Shown here piece by piece: positions 9,445 through 21,778 of a DNA stretch of 47,528 nt (positions are counted from its first letter, which is position 1; each line of letters opens with the position of its first letter). The translations under genes and the position numbers were made by a program. Under the pieces are notes generated by a model. It saw only the letters and a list, made by a program, of their open reading frames with translations. It was not told the origin of the DNA and searched no databases. The DNA is from Dichomitus squalens LYAD-421 SS1. Lineage: Eukaryota > Basidiomycota > Agaricomycetes > Polyporales > Polyporaceae. Location: the NCBI RefSeq assembly GCF_000275845.1, contig NW_006766890.1, positions 849,646 to 897,173 on the forward strand, written 5' to 3'.

Positions 9445-12400
9445 ACGTGTCGTGCTCGGTGTGGGGATAGTAGCGAGCGGCACATCGTTTGCACCCTACC
9501 TCGAGTTGCGGGAGGGCTGCTCGCTGTAGAGATGTCTGCTCGATCTTTTTCTTGCTTTCGTTCTTTGCTGTCGCGTCTTCCTTTAGCTATCCATGTCCAT
9601 GTAGGTGCTCTGTTTTCTTTAGCACACCTTGCACGTAGTCCGAAAACCATGTAGCATAGTCATCTTGGATCTCTTACCCCTCTTCCTTTCTCGTGTATAG
9701 CTTGATCTCGGAGTGCTTCCCTTAGGCAGTAAACCGGATTGATAACCAATAAAATATATTCATGACATATTCACTACAACGGTACTTCAAAAGAACTCGT
9801 GAGGTGGCGCCTCGCTGGGCAGGAGATACGTACGTCGGCGCGAAGATTGCAGCATGGGAAGGAGATGCCCGCTGCAGATACAACTAACGAGTTCCCGCAG
9901 GACTGAATGAACAGTGATTTGATGCCCATTTCAACAGGCATATAAGCGGAAGACGAGAGTACAGGCACAGGTAAGAATTGCTATTGGGGAGGCGCTCTGG
10001 TTGTGCCGGCCAACTCGAGAGGACGCTGGTAAATGCGACTGACAGGGAGCCCGTTTTTCGGAGTGCAAGATAGCATTGCGACGGGGGGCGAGAGGATCGG
10101 TGAGGAGCAAGGGGATCGGGTGGCACAGTCGGAACGGTGGTTATGGCCAGTCAGTTGTGGCAGCTGGGGTTTTTGGGAGTCCAGTTGTGCAGATAAAGAG
10201 GCGACACTGGTTGGCTGTACCACAGAATCTAACCGGGAAGCGAGGAAGGCAGCAAGAAATTGGTCTAATGGAATACCTTACCTGAATGATTCTCTCATCT
10301 CCCATCCACCGCGACTTTTGCAGTCGATCAACAGTCGGAAACATGCTGCTCTTGCTGCATCCTCCGCGCTGGCTGAGTGTAATGATGACGAGTAGAACAA
10401 CTAGCACGAGGGTTGAGCTGCCTACGCAAATGCAGGATGAGCGTGACAGTTCCTGCTTGGCTTTGCTGCAGGTCGGGACCGTTGAAGGAACAACTTGTAG
10501 AGAGCGTGGACCGGACCGATGCAGGGTCCCGAGGAGATCGCAGGTAGAAAATTGAGGTAGAGCAGTAAGGGGTATCTCAGCGGGTTGGTTGGCAAAGTGT
10601 GTGCGTAGAGATCGTCCAGCGAGGTCAGGAGCCTTCGGGACTCCCCCGAGAGGGGCGTAGGTAGAGACTGGCTACCGCTCAAGTCTCATCGACCTTGAAC
10701 AAGGTACGAGGTGGTAAGGTCGCGCAAAATTTGGCCATGAGGGGGAGCACTGTGAGGGCGGGTGTAGCTGCTAGAAGTGGCTGCCGGAGGGGCGGATTGG
10801 ATCGAATCGGACCGTCGGCGAGGGCCTCAAGGCAAGCGCGGAGTTGGCATTGGGGCCACCCCGATCGAGCCGCAGCCTCTGATTGTTATCCTCCGTTCCT
10901 CAACGACTTTCAGTCTCTTGTCACGCCCTTGCTTGCCCTCTTCATAGTCGGATCTGGATGGCTGCTTTGCTTTTTGCGAAGGCTTGACATTTGTGGCGGT
11001 CGAGCACACTGGGCGACATCTCCTGGATTTACGGCTCAATTCGTCCCCAAAGCTCCGTCCTGCTTCGGGTCCGGAGCTGCTACAGCTACAACAGAAGCTG
11101 AAAGCCTTCAACGACAATGTCTCGCTGGGCCGCCATCAGCTTCGTCGAGGTGGACACCGTCAAGACCAGCTAGAATGGCCGACCTTGCAGGATCGACCAA
11201 TCTCTCTGCCCTCGGAACGGGTCCTACGTTACATCAATACTAATTGTGCACGCTGCTCACGCTCACATTCGTGGTTGTCGTTGCCGCGAGGGACAGCTTC
11301 CGCTTCCGCAGAGGTGTCAACGACATCTATGGTGATGGTGACTCCGATTTTAGGTGCGTATGTCGATATTGTGTCGCTCCCATTCGCTGTTGTCATTTCG
11401 TTCGCTGTCTGTGTTGGTTGTATGCGCAGCCTTTTCTTTGGGTGGGCACTCCGCTGTCTTGATCTCTTGCTTTTGCAAGCATATAGTCGGCTTCCTTCGC
11501 GCATTTGCACGCATAGCTTGACGCCAACAGGTTGCACTGGATGGCATGATCAGACAGGCACGCATAGCTTCTTGAGACATGATTCTCGAGGTGGTGGTTG
11601 GTATGTACGAACAATCACTTACCGCCATCTCGATCATCTTGTCTATAAGCGCCCAGTGACGTGTCACACTTGACGTGACCAGTATCTTTCCGGATGTAAG
11701 TAGACGATATGTTCAGCCTATCATTCATTGAACAGGCTTTAGTTTGGGATGCCAGATGATCACGGGCTGATATATAGGCTGTAATGCATGCAGATGTCTG
11801 TTTGAGCCAACAAAATGCCTGAGAGGATCACGTATGGTCTATCTCATACTTGCCAAGGCTAAGTCGGGTGTCCCGAGTAAACGATGGGTGTGAACAGTCT
11901 CCATCTCTTCAGCGGAGTAACCTCGAGCCAGGTTTTGGAGCCCATAGGCTACTACTGAAAGAAGGGACTTTGAGTCTATTCACGGTCGAACACACGTATG
12001 TTACATGCCATTCCGCAGAACATCGTCCTTGGCCGCCCCTCGTTTGCAGCCTTCCCTCCAGCGGCTGACCTATTTCCCGGGACGGCACCACCACAGTAAA
12101 GGGCTACTAAGGACTTGTTTCAAACTCCAGAGATGGAAGAGACCGGGTCCGATGGCGGAGGAGGAACGTTGGCGGAAGTCTTTCGTGTGGGGAAGCACGA
12201 GGACAAGATAGCGGGGTGTTGATTACGGACGCTAGCGCGCCGCGTCGTTGCGGGCATCAGTCAACCCATAGCGAGGTGCGCATCCAGGGTCGTGGCTTCG
12301 TTCGCATTGTTCGCCGTCTCCTTTGGTCGGTTTCCTCCCCTACTTATTGGCCCGACGCATCCCAAACTCTCGTTTCCCCATTTTCTCCCACTTCCTCTCT

Positions 12401-12509
12401 CGCTAGTTCTACCTCTCGTCTCCGTTATCTTCACTCCTTCATTCCCCAGTCTCGAGATCATTCCCGCATTGGAGGTGTTTCGTGTTGTTGTAGAATCGGA
12501 ACTCAATAT
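9445..12509. other. 3-kb stretch between the two paralogues
   Basis: I found no supportable gene. AATAAA at 9748-9753 in an AT-rich patch could serve as a distant polyadenylation signal for the gene ending at 9444. Longer open frames at 10695-11243 and 10984-11673 (+) and several on the minus strand (10407-10141, 11117-10827) overlap one another. They lack a common splice model or any domain. A short minus-strand run ending at a good donor (about 10390-10285, GTAAGG) hints at an unseen gene, but I could not extend it. Confidence 0.35.
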
Positions 12510-13326
12510 ATGCGCCCTATTCATCTCCCATACCCATCCTTCACGCTGGTCATGGCTTCTTCTGGGCTGCCAACTTCCGACCCTTCTCGTCTTCCCGCCT
12601 ACCGGTTCTCGCATCTCGGTCGGTTTCATCCGTACCCCAGGAGCGCTCCTCGACGCGCCGAAGATGCCCTCATGGTGCGTCAAGCAGATAGTGTCTCATC
12701 ATATCAGATCTGACGGTTCAGCACCCGCTCTCCGCCCTGCAGCAAACCGTTGACTACAGGACAAGGACGGGCTTGGACCCCATCCTTGAAGAGCCGGAGC
12801 CAGTTCGCATTGTGAGCCTTCCCCTCCTGCCCCGCCCTGTTGTCGACGAAACCTGACGCATCATCCCCCCATCCCCCTCACCCCACAGCGCCCTCTCGTC
12901 GTCTGTCAGGAAATCCCAGACGGCGACGTGTCTTCCTTTGAGCTTGACTATCCGGTCGTGGGCGACACGGAGTTCTTCGACCAGAATGCTGCGGCTCCTA
13001 TGGAGGTAGGCGGAGGGCTAAAAGCAGGTCTCCTGGTGAGTCCATTCCGTGTCAGAGTAAATTTGCGTGAGATTATCGTTGAGACTGATTGGCTTTGGCG
13101 CAGCATCTGCTCGTGGCGCTGCGTCGTCGATCCCTCGCTCTGTTGGCAGCCGGGGCCTTTCTAAAGGGCGAACGCTGGACGAAGTGAGTGCTGTGTGTTG
13201 TGCTTGCTGTCGCCTTTTGCTTGGGGTTCGTCGTTGCTCGTACCGTCTTGTCATCTTCTCTGCCGTTCTTTCCCTCCCGTTTCTTGTTGCGACAGCGAAT
13301 TGAGCGTAGCCTTCCGTCAAAAATAG
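12510..13326 (+). CDS. unrecognised small protein, paralogue 2 of a pair
   Basis: This is the second member of the family described at 8787. The exons are 12510-12674, 12743-12811, 12889-13035 and 13104-13183, then after a GTGAGT...GACAG intron (13184-13295) a last exon 13296-13326 ending in TAG. If that last intron is not used, translation stops at 13187 (TGA). The first four exons match paralogue 1 in order and phase. The ATG at 12510 is chosen because homology with the other copy begins there, although the frame stays open back to 12216. Shared blocks are PYPSFTLVM, SHLGRFHPYPR and DVSSFELDYPVVG. The C-terminal segment after intron 3 (HLLVALRRRSLALLAAGAFL) is Leu/Arg-rich and could be an amphipathic helix. 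Function is unknown. Confidence 0.6.
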
Positions 13327-14540
13327 ACTGTACATATCCCGCTGCCTCTGGCCATCTCACCACTCACTTGAAGCATCTAGCTTAGATACTTCCATCATCT
13401 GATAGGTTTCCGCTACTTAGGATCTCCAGTGTATTATAAGTCTCATTATCCACATGGCATCGCTCTCTTGCTAGTAGTTTTTGCTTCGTGTACATCATAT
13501 TACCATCTCTGTGGAATAACTCTTGTGCTCAACAAACATCCATTGACAATTGACAACACGTTTGTTTGACTCGTTCACCAGCTCTCCAGGGCGGGCATTG
13601 ACTCAGTTATAATCGTTCTGCCGCGTTGCCGCGTTAAACACTACTGACCCGCACCCGCACGCCGCCAAAAGCATCGGAAGTCGTCGAGAGGATCGAATCA
13701 AGGAAATTACTCATAAAACATCAACAACTGTAAGGGCATACCAAAGTTAGGTGGGAGGGAGCATAATTGAGCCATACGCAGGACCAGCGTGGCGCGGTGA
13801 CAGCAGCGACCAAGAGAGCGTAATGGACATTCACAAATGATCCACTGGACGAAACCTCTGAAGAGGTGGCTGGGTCCTCGCTCTAGGGGATGGACAGATA
13901 GGTGTGCGATCTGTATCTGCTGCATCCTATAGCTACTTCATCGAGTTGGCCGTCATATGTGTGTATATGGAACAAGGAGGGGGTGGGGTCGGGATCGGGA
14001 AAATACCGAGTCAATAAGGAAGGCAATAATACATAGCCCAGCCGCAACTCGCGCGGCGTACACCCGCCCTCAGACCAAACAGGCAACGACCGATCAAGGC
14101 CGTACGCACTGAATGGGAGAGACTGGGGACGGCGACGAGAGAGACGGGGGCAAAAGAGCCGCAGGCTCTGAGGGGTCGTACGTATGAGACAGTGAACTGA
14201 ACTGAACCCAAGCGTGATGGTAGAAGCACAGGGATGATGAGGGTTTATCTACGCCATATATGAGGTGTAGGTGAGTTTACAAAGATGTCCGTGCGATGGG
14301 ATGCAAGATGGAGGACGGTGGGGAACGAGGTCAGGCGAAGACAAGCCAGACGTTCAGTCCGTGAGAGGGGACATCATGGGGGGTAGGAGGGATATAGGAC
14401 GCAGCGAAACAAAGCGAAGTAAAGTCCGTGACATGGGGAACAGCGTGGACTGCATACGTGGCGGTATGGAAGGGACGGAGCGCTGAGGACGGAATGAGCA
14501 TCTGCCAGGATTGAAGGCATCGTACGACATACCCAATAAC
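13327..14540. other. 1.2-kb non-coding stretch
   Basis: The next gene ends at 14541 on the minus strand, so the right part should hold its 3' untranslated region. The left part should hold the 3' region of paralogue 2. Only short, unsupported open frames are seen on either strand. Confidence 0.45.
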
Positions 14541-17500
14541 TTAGATATCCAACAACCCTGCTTGCGTCTTCTGAACTTGAACACCGAGGCCAGTGACGGT
14601 TGCGCGACTTTTCTTTCTCTCCTCTTCCATGCGGAGCCTCAGCCTCTCAAGCTGCCTCTCCTTCGGAACGTAGGCCCGCTCCTTCGCAGCAGATACAGTC
14701 GCATTCACAAACGCTGAAGAGGTACGAGTGTGGCCAACGGGGCTCGACGTAGTAGAGCCGCTAGACCCGGAGCCCGCGTCAGTCGAACGGGGAGACCACA
14801 ACATCGACGGGACAGGTATAAAGTTCGTGAGCGTCTGTAACGAGAACCGTGCAGCGAGCGTGGGCGACATCAACGACGGGGAATAGGAAGCGGGCGACGA
14901 CGGAGAAGCGGGCTGGGATCGAGTGGAGGCATACGAGGTTTTCATATCCGGAGCCGTGGAAGGGGGATGGGGCGTGACTGAGGGTGACCTAGAAGCCACT
15001 CCGGCTGTAAACAGCAGAACGCACGGGGAGATTAGATACACACATACTCGAGAAAGAAGTGCTGTATGGGAGCCTACTGGGCACAGGGGAGGTCATGACA
15101 GGGATAGCACTCGGTTTCGGGGAGGTGGACGCGCGCTGGGGCTGCGGGATCATCGACGCTACCTTGGACGGTGTGGAAGGCGAGCCGCGGGGCTGAGGAA
15201 TGAAGGTGGGGGCAGTTGCGGAACGCTTGAGCGGGGGCGTGGAGAACACTGTAGGTGACGGGACCGCACGACGAGGGACAGGCGCTGCAACTTTTGGAAC
15301 CGTAGGCGAAGAGACAGGAAGAGGAATCATCGACGGTGAGGAAGAACGCAGACGAGGGATGGCAGACGGTGAGGGGCTGCTACGCTGGGACTTGAGCTGA
15401 GGCAGCGTAAAGCTGGCGTCATCCTCGTTTTCGTCAGCGAACTCGAAGAAGCTTGAAGAGTCGTTGACAGATTCGGACGCCGAGGACGTGGTGGTCATGG
15501 AGAGGTCCGAGGAGCTCGTATCGGCTTCGCCCTCGAAGACGTAGGAAGGAGGCGGGTTGAAGGTGAACTTGATCCCGCCCTCATCAACTTCGCCCACAAA
15601 TTCCTCATCATCAGATTGATAGCTATCGTCCTCTCGCACGGCTCCCTCTTCTTCTTCTTCTTCCTCCTCCTCCTCCTCTTCCTCGAAGACGATATCGAGC
15701 GAGCGCTGCGGCGACTCGACCTCAGGGGAAAGGACGACATCGCCGACGTCCGCGGGAAGGACGAATGGAGGGAGGTCGTCGTCGCACTCGGCAAGTGCCT
15801 GAGCGAATAGGCTCTTGTTGCTCTCAACAGAGTGCAGCCTCGAGTCGAGCGGAGGCGAGTTATCTACATCCTCTAGGCACCCGAAGAAGCGATCGATGTC
15901 TTCGCTAGGGCGGGGCGCAGCAGGGACTGAAGCAGGGCCGGACGGGAACGTCCACGCCTTCGACAGCGACTTATGGCGCGCGTGGTCCTGAACGTGCGTC
16001 GGCTCCGCGGGAGACGGGAGGGGAGAGGGTGACACGGAGGGCGAAGGACTCGTGCACAGCGAAGGCGCCGAGTCGGCGGAGTCCGTCGAGAGACGGGGCG
16101 TCGCGGCGCGAGAGTACTCCATGACCGACTCATACGACGTGGAGGTAGGGAACGCGTACTCGTCGCCATCCTCTTCGTCCTCATAACCGGCTAACCCGTC
16201 ATCTTCGTCGTCACTAGTCGTGTCATCGTCATCCTCGTCGACCTCCTGAACAGCCTTGAGCGCGGGCTGATGATCGTCATCGACGGACTCGACGTCCGTA
16301 CAGGAGCTCTCCGAATCGATCGAGCGGAAGCCGAGGCCGCGCTTGGCGTGCACCATCGTCCGGGACATAGGGATACCGTTGGCGGCAGCGTTGAAAGGCC
16401 GCGGGGTATCAAGAAGGCCGGCATGCTCGAGGTCGCGCTCCATCTCCTCGCGCTTCTTCCTCTCTTGGAGGAGTTCAGCCCGAAGGCGTGCGCATTCGTC
16501 GTCGACGTCCCGCAGGCGCTCAACCTCAGCCTTGAGGGTCTTTACCTCATCCTGAGAGGACTGCAGGCTGAGGTTCAGGGCCTCGGAGCGCGCAAGCGCA
16601 TCGTCTGCCTGGGTGGTCTTGTCCGCAAGGGACCTCTCAAGGCCAGATTTTTCGACCTCAAGGAGGCCAACGCGCTGTCTGGCGACCCAGGCATCGCGGC
16701 GCTCGACCTCGAGACGCTTGGCGTGGATATCAATCTGGTGTTGGAGGTCGGCGACGCGCGTACGCCACCCATCGACGTCCTTCTTGAGCTCGTCGCGCTC
16801 GGCCTTGAGGTCAGCGATGAGCTGCAGCAATTCGTCCGACGGCTCAGAGGGTGCAGAGGATGACGCCCAAGAGACATCCGAGGCGCACGAGACAGGGCGC
16901 GACCTAGACGAGCGTGCGAGAGCGCGCTCTAGATCTGTGATGCGCTGGACGAGGGTCTCGTGCGCCTGGAATAAAAAATGCTGCTCGCTCATAGACAGAG
17001 GGCGGCCACGCTGCATGTTAAGTTTGCCCAGGTCCATGCTTCCAGAGGTGGAGACGGACGTAGATCGGCGCCTGTCGAGGGTGCTCGACGTGGGGGTCAT
17101 CTCGGGCGTAGGGAGGCCGTATACTGACACCGTCTGAGCGTCGCTATTAGACACGTACGAGATGCTGCTCCGGCGGGCAGGGGGCGATGCAGTCACACTA
17201 TTCTCCGTCATGAGGTTTAGCGAAGGGCGGCGGTTGACCGCGACTTGGGTATGCGTCGGTGACGAGGACATGATGAGGGATTGGCGCTTGTTCATTGCAA
17301 CGTTGCTGCTGAGCGTCGAGCTCGGGGAGGAAGTCAGAGTCAACGACTTCAGGCCCGGACGGGGACTGGGCGTCAGCGTAGGCGTGGGGATATCCGCCTG
17401 GATAGATGTGTTCAAGGCGAGCGAAAGGGGACGCAAATTCAAACTCGCCGGCCGAGGGCGGATGGGGGCAGGGGATGCCGTCGTCGCTGTGACCGGGACG

Positions 17501-18478
17501 GAGACATCTTTCGCTGGACTGGAAGTGATGTCCTTGCCCTCTTCTTCCTCCTCCTCTTCCTCCTCAATGAGAGTACCGAGCATCTCGCTCGAAGGACTAG
17601 ACGCCATGAACTTGACAGAATCGCGCTTGTTGCTAATCAGGGTGTTGAGTCCTCCACTGAATCCAGCTCCTATGCCAGGAGGGAAGGACGGCTTCGTAGC
17701 TATTGCTATCTTTCAGCAAGACAAAAGTAGTCGCCGGCTGTGGGATACTTACGGAATTCAAAGTTTCGCTTGGGAACTTCAGGTGCGTCGAGCTCTGGGA
17801 TCTCCACCGAAAAATTCCCGCCTGCATCCTTGCCTTCCAACGCCCACAGAGCACGCCGACGGATCGAGTCCTTGTCCCCAAGGTTGATGTTATCCTCTGA
17901 GCTGGATATGGGAATGCTGGGGAGGGAAATGCCCATCAGATCAGCCGACTCCCGTCGAGTCGACACCGACGAGCGGCGACGGTGGTGAGAGTTGCGCTTT
18001 GCGCCGCTGATAGAGTTACGAGTGGGTGACTGAGGTGGCGAGTCATGCACAGATGATGTGGAAACAGGTGTGGGAAGGGAGAGAGGTACGGAAACTGAGC
18101 TGTTGCGGGAGTGTGAGCGTGAATGGCGGGCTGAAGGATTCACGCCCGAAGGCGACACTGGTTTGCCAAAGCTGAACGCGTTCATCTAGGGGAAGTGTAA
18201 GCTCAGTGACTCTGCGACGACGAGGCTAGAAGAGCGCATCCGCTGCCCCCATGATTCCATGATGAAGAGAAAGGTACATGCGCATCACACGAAGGTGCAA
18301 GCGGCCTAAGCGGTGAAATTGAAGCGCAGGCTCTCGTAAATGAGACTGGGCAGTCAGTCCCGTTAAGAGATGCCAAGACTGTGGGATGCGGGTACAGAGG
18401 ATATGCTGGAAATGGACGGCAACATACCCTCAACCGTTCGGCGTCGACGCCGTCCTGATAGTGAGAGTCGTGGTCCAT
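14541..18478 (-). CDS. large Ser-rich protein with central coiled coil
   Basis: I cannot name this family with certainty. Three well-supported exons (18185-17753, 17705-15048, 15004-14541) give 1184 aa. An upstream exon 18478-18428 ends at a good donor (GTATGT), and the codon at 18185 directly follows an acceptor (CCCTAG). In-frame splicing of the 242-nt intron adds 17 residues (MDHDSHYQDGVDAERLR), giving 1201 aa. I prefer this model, but the start at 18185 is possible. The N-terminal ~380 residues are Ser/Thr/Pro-rich with Arg-Arg-x-Ser sites, plus a motif RRRALWALEGK. A coiled coil runs from about 400 to 590. Acidic runs follow, including about 13 consecutive Glu, then a Ser/Pro-rich tail and a short charged helix (RQLERLRLRMEEERKKS). 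The layout suggests a cytoskeletal or cell-polarity scaffold; that is inference only. Confidence 0.8.
15646..15684. repeat. triplet repeat coding poly-glutamate
   Basis: A run of CTT/CTC triplets on the plus strand reads GAA/GAG on the coding minus strand and encodes about 13 consecutive Glu in the coiled-coil protein. It is likely to vary in length between strains by replication slippage. Confidence 0.75.
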
Positions 18479-19069
18479 GATAATGATGGTAGGGGTTTTT
18501 CTTGATATACAAAAATGAAAGACAGTTCCGTGACGGAGAGTGGGAGACCAAAGGAAGGACAGGACCACGGCACAAGCCAGGAGGGGGCCCGTAGGATCCG
18601 GCGGAGGATGAGATGGCAAGGCAAAGCGGAGGTCGCAGCGGGCCCCAGTGGTTCGTTTTGTTTCTCCCCCATCTCCGCTACGGTCTTTGCCGACCCGTCC
18701 CATAATGGACTTCACGTGGCGCCGGAGACCTCGACGCTCGCGACCCGGGCAACGGCATCATCATTAGTCCTCGATAACTCGACCCTCGACGTTGCCCCTG
18801 TCCCCCTGCCGTCCGACGCGGAGACGTGAAACAGGGCCAGGTAGTCCACATCGAATATAACAGTCTGATATACTACTAACTGGAGTAGACAGTTTTCTAA
18901 ACGTACGTCGCGACCGACGCTAGCGTGCGGCCTTCGCGCGACGAGCCGAATAATTGCCGTAGAAACCAGCCTTGTGCCGCTGCTTGAGCCTCGAGGCTCT
19001 CCAACTCGAAGTCGAGCACCGTCTGCAAGGTGACCCCCCCGCCTCCGGCAACCATCGGACGTACCGCAC
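18479..19069. promoter_or_regulatory. divergent intergenic region
   Basis: These ~590 bp separate the divergent starts of the coiled-coil gene (-) and the isochorismatase gene (+), so both promoters lie here. Minus-strand open frames cross it (for example 19239-18712) but show no domain and overlap the first exon of the hydrolase. I treat them as shadows. Confidence 0.4.
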
Positions 19070-20192
19070 ATGGCTGCGGTGGTACGATTGATACCAGGCC
19101 GCACGGTCTTCTTCGTCTGCGATATACAGACACGCTTCCGTAGGTCCGCTTCTCTGTTCCCATCTTCCCATCTCACGTCTCCGGCAACCTTCCATCGAAA
19201 TGATAATTTACAGGCACGCTCATACACGGCTTCGATCATGTCGTCGCAACGAGCGGCAAAATGCTCAAACTAGCCAAGGTTTGTCTCTGTGAGGCTGCGC
19301 ACGGTGTGTACAACCGGATGTACGAGTTGTTGTACTTCAGGCTACTATCGCCCATGCTCGGTATCTCCGTCCATTCGACACTTACTATCCCAATGTCTTC
19401 CCTTCCTCACAGATTATGGATGTCCCGGTCATAGCTACGGAACAGAATCCCCGTGGTGCGTTCTGCATCTGCGCCCTGGCACACGAATATAGTTGACCTC
19501 AGCTGCCTTTTGTTCCGCCGCGTTCTCTGGGAGACAGTACTGGGGTCCACCGTGCCTGAGCTCGACACCGCACCGCTCGGGAGCCTCTACCTCGGAGCGT
19601 ACGACAAGACGGCGTTCTCCATGGCGATACCTCCTATCATTGCACTGCTCAAGCAGCACGACTTCAAGTCGATCGTGCTCTTCGGGATCGAGGTCAGTGC
19701 ACTGCGACGGTCTGACGGCCAGATCGTCACTCGAGCCAAACGCTGATCATTGATGATATATCTCTGACGCCCCCGTGCGTGGTACCTGTGACCGCGGCTT
19801 GACCTACGAACCGTTCTGGAATTGATTGATGGCTAGTCCCACATCTGCATCCTGCAGTCCGCCTTCGACTTCCTCCAGCTCGGCTACGACGTGCACATCC
19901 TCGCCGACGGCGTGTCCAGCTCGCGCCCAGAGGAGGTCCCGATCGCGCTCGCGCGCATGCGCCAGGCGGGCGCGCAGATCACGACGAGCGAGAGTGCCGC
20001 GTTCGAATTGCAGGGTGCGTTCCTATCAGCGATATCTACTTTTGACACGCCACAAGTGATTGACTGGACCGAATCGCAGCTGACGCCAACAAGCCGAACT
20101 TCAAGTTCTTCTCGCGGGTTATCAAGGAGGAAGCGGAGAATCGGGAGAAGGCACTTGAGGCACTTCTTGGCGGGTCCTCCAGCAAGCTATGA
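19070..20192 (+). CDS. isochorismatase-family cysteine hydrolase (ISOC1/2-like)
   Basis: Six exons (19070-19139, 19214-19278, 19413-19455, 19538-19692, 19837-20014, 20080-20192) give 207 aa, a normal size for the single-domain ISOC1/ISOC2 group. All junctions keep frame. Family motifs appear in order: RTVFFVCDIQTRFR, HGFDHVVATSGKMLKLAK, VPVIATEQNPR, LGAYDKTAFSM, VLFGIESHICILQ and YDVHILADGVSSSRPEE. The expected Asp-Lys-Cys triad is present as D18, K83 and C115. Members hydrolyse amide or enol-ether-like bonds. The substrate of the eukaryotic ISOC group is not established, and this is not the nicotinamidase branch. There is no signal peptide; the protein should be cytosolic or mitochondrial. 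Confidence 0.9.
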
Positions 20193-21778
20193 TTCTTGTC
20201 TCGGATTCGGGGAAGGCTGGGCTGGAAGGCTCCATCACTATGGGTGACAACCCCATAAGCGCGCATGAAGCGGGCTATGGATTCTAGCAAAGCTCTGCTC
20301 ACTGCTTGCTATGTAGAGCTGTATTGGATAGAATACGGGTGCCAATGAAGAGCAATGTATCTATCATGACAGTGTGAGAGCAGGGACGGGGCAAGAGGAA
20401 AATGAAGTATGAATACAGCAAAGCGAAAGTTGACTACAAATGAACGACGGAATGAATATAATACACTGGGTTAGCGAGCCTATAGATTGGGTTGGGACAA
20501 TAATACTCAAAACGACAGTAGGGAAGTGAGGACCTACAATCTGAGCTTGTGGCGCAGTCAAGAAGGACAGTGAGGTGTGACGACCAGGAGTCGGGGAGCA
20601 GGTCGGAGAGGATGAACAGTCCGCGTAGGGACCAACATCACATTTTGGGGACGTGAGCTAACCTCAGGAGTGGTCTTGGTATTGATCAGTGCGGTATTGG
20701 TAGTCAGAACAACTTGTAGGTTGCTTACAGACATACTACGCAGTCCTGGCGGCTTTGATGTCAGTCAATTTGGCACAGGTGAGTATAGTGTGGCGCCAAC
20801 GGTGCAGCAACGGCTGGATTGGCTGTATCGCCACATTGCCACCCCTGGATCCCCACCCATGCAATCGTTTGCAGGCTGCGTGCTGCGTCGATGTCGCAGA
20901 GGGTCTCATGCACCGTCACAGGAGCCATCTCTGGTATTCAGGTTCCAACCGCTCGGTCTGCAGCCAATGACGCAAAGGCTGAAGATATGCGCATCATTCC
21001 TTCCAGCACATCGAAGCCTCGACGTCCATACTATGTACTTCAGCCGAGAATTGTGTGGCTTCACGATGTTCGGATGTTCGTCCTTTGGTGCTGGAGCACG
21101 CAAAATGTATTCAACAAGGACGGGATCATCATCATCATATTGCGTTGTTCCTACAGTACATCAAGCGAACAGATATTGTACAGTGATCATACGCACCTGT
21201 CCAGACGTAGCCTACCCAACGAGCGCCACACCCGCGAAAGGCCGAGAGGGCCTACATGAACCGCAAGGCAAATGTTGCAACTTCAAGACGATGGGTCTGA
21301 GATCCGCGCCGGTACCATAACCAGGCAGCTATCGCTCGATGGCAAGCTACGTAAGTGTCAGCAGTTCGATTGAGGGCGAGCCTTACCGACGGTGATGCGC
21401 GACGGCAACATTCATCCGTATACGGCAACATTGGGTCTTTTCACGGCGGGCGCTTGACATGCCCATCTTCCGCCTTCAACTACCAGACGTCTTGAGCTTG
21501 CAAATATTTCATGTAGTCGTAGGAAGGTACAAGACATTGGGGCGGTACGGAAAGCAAACTTGACAGGTTGATTTTTGTGCTATTGAAGGAGAGAACGGAG
21601 TCCAGAGACGGGGAAAGGAACAACTTGAGGTTACGTAAGACTTGCGGGTACGAGACCGCATCGCCCTTCTGCTTGACTATCTTCTGTGCCCCAGGCTTCC
21701 ACAGTAGGCCGCTCGTTCCAAGAAATCAAAGCATAGCCACAAGTGAGCACACGTAGAGACAGTCGACGCACGGTTGCT
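20193..21778. other. 1.6-kb convergent intergenic region
   Basis: This lies between the 3' ends of the hydrolase (+) and the Tra2 gene (-). A plus-strand frame is open from 20670 to 21320 (216 codons) and begins with a hydrophobic run (VLVLISAVLVV). Good splice signals also break it, such as GTGAGT near 20782, and the alternatives give no domain. It might be a remnant of a membrane-protein gene. I do not call it. Confidence 0.35.

Noticed and set aside
10695..11673. Two overlapping plus-strand frames and a minus-strand frame between the paralogues
   Set aside because: There is no shared splice model, no domain, and competing frames on both strands. I kept it only as a remark in the intergenic entry.
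12216..12509. Upstream extension of the second paralogue (frame open back to 12216)
   Set aside because: Similarity to the first copy begins at the chosen start region, and the extra residues look like translated leader sequence.
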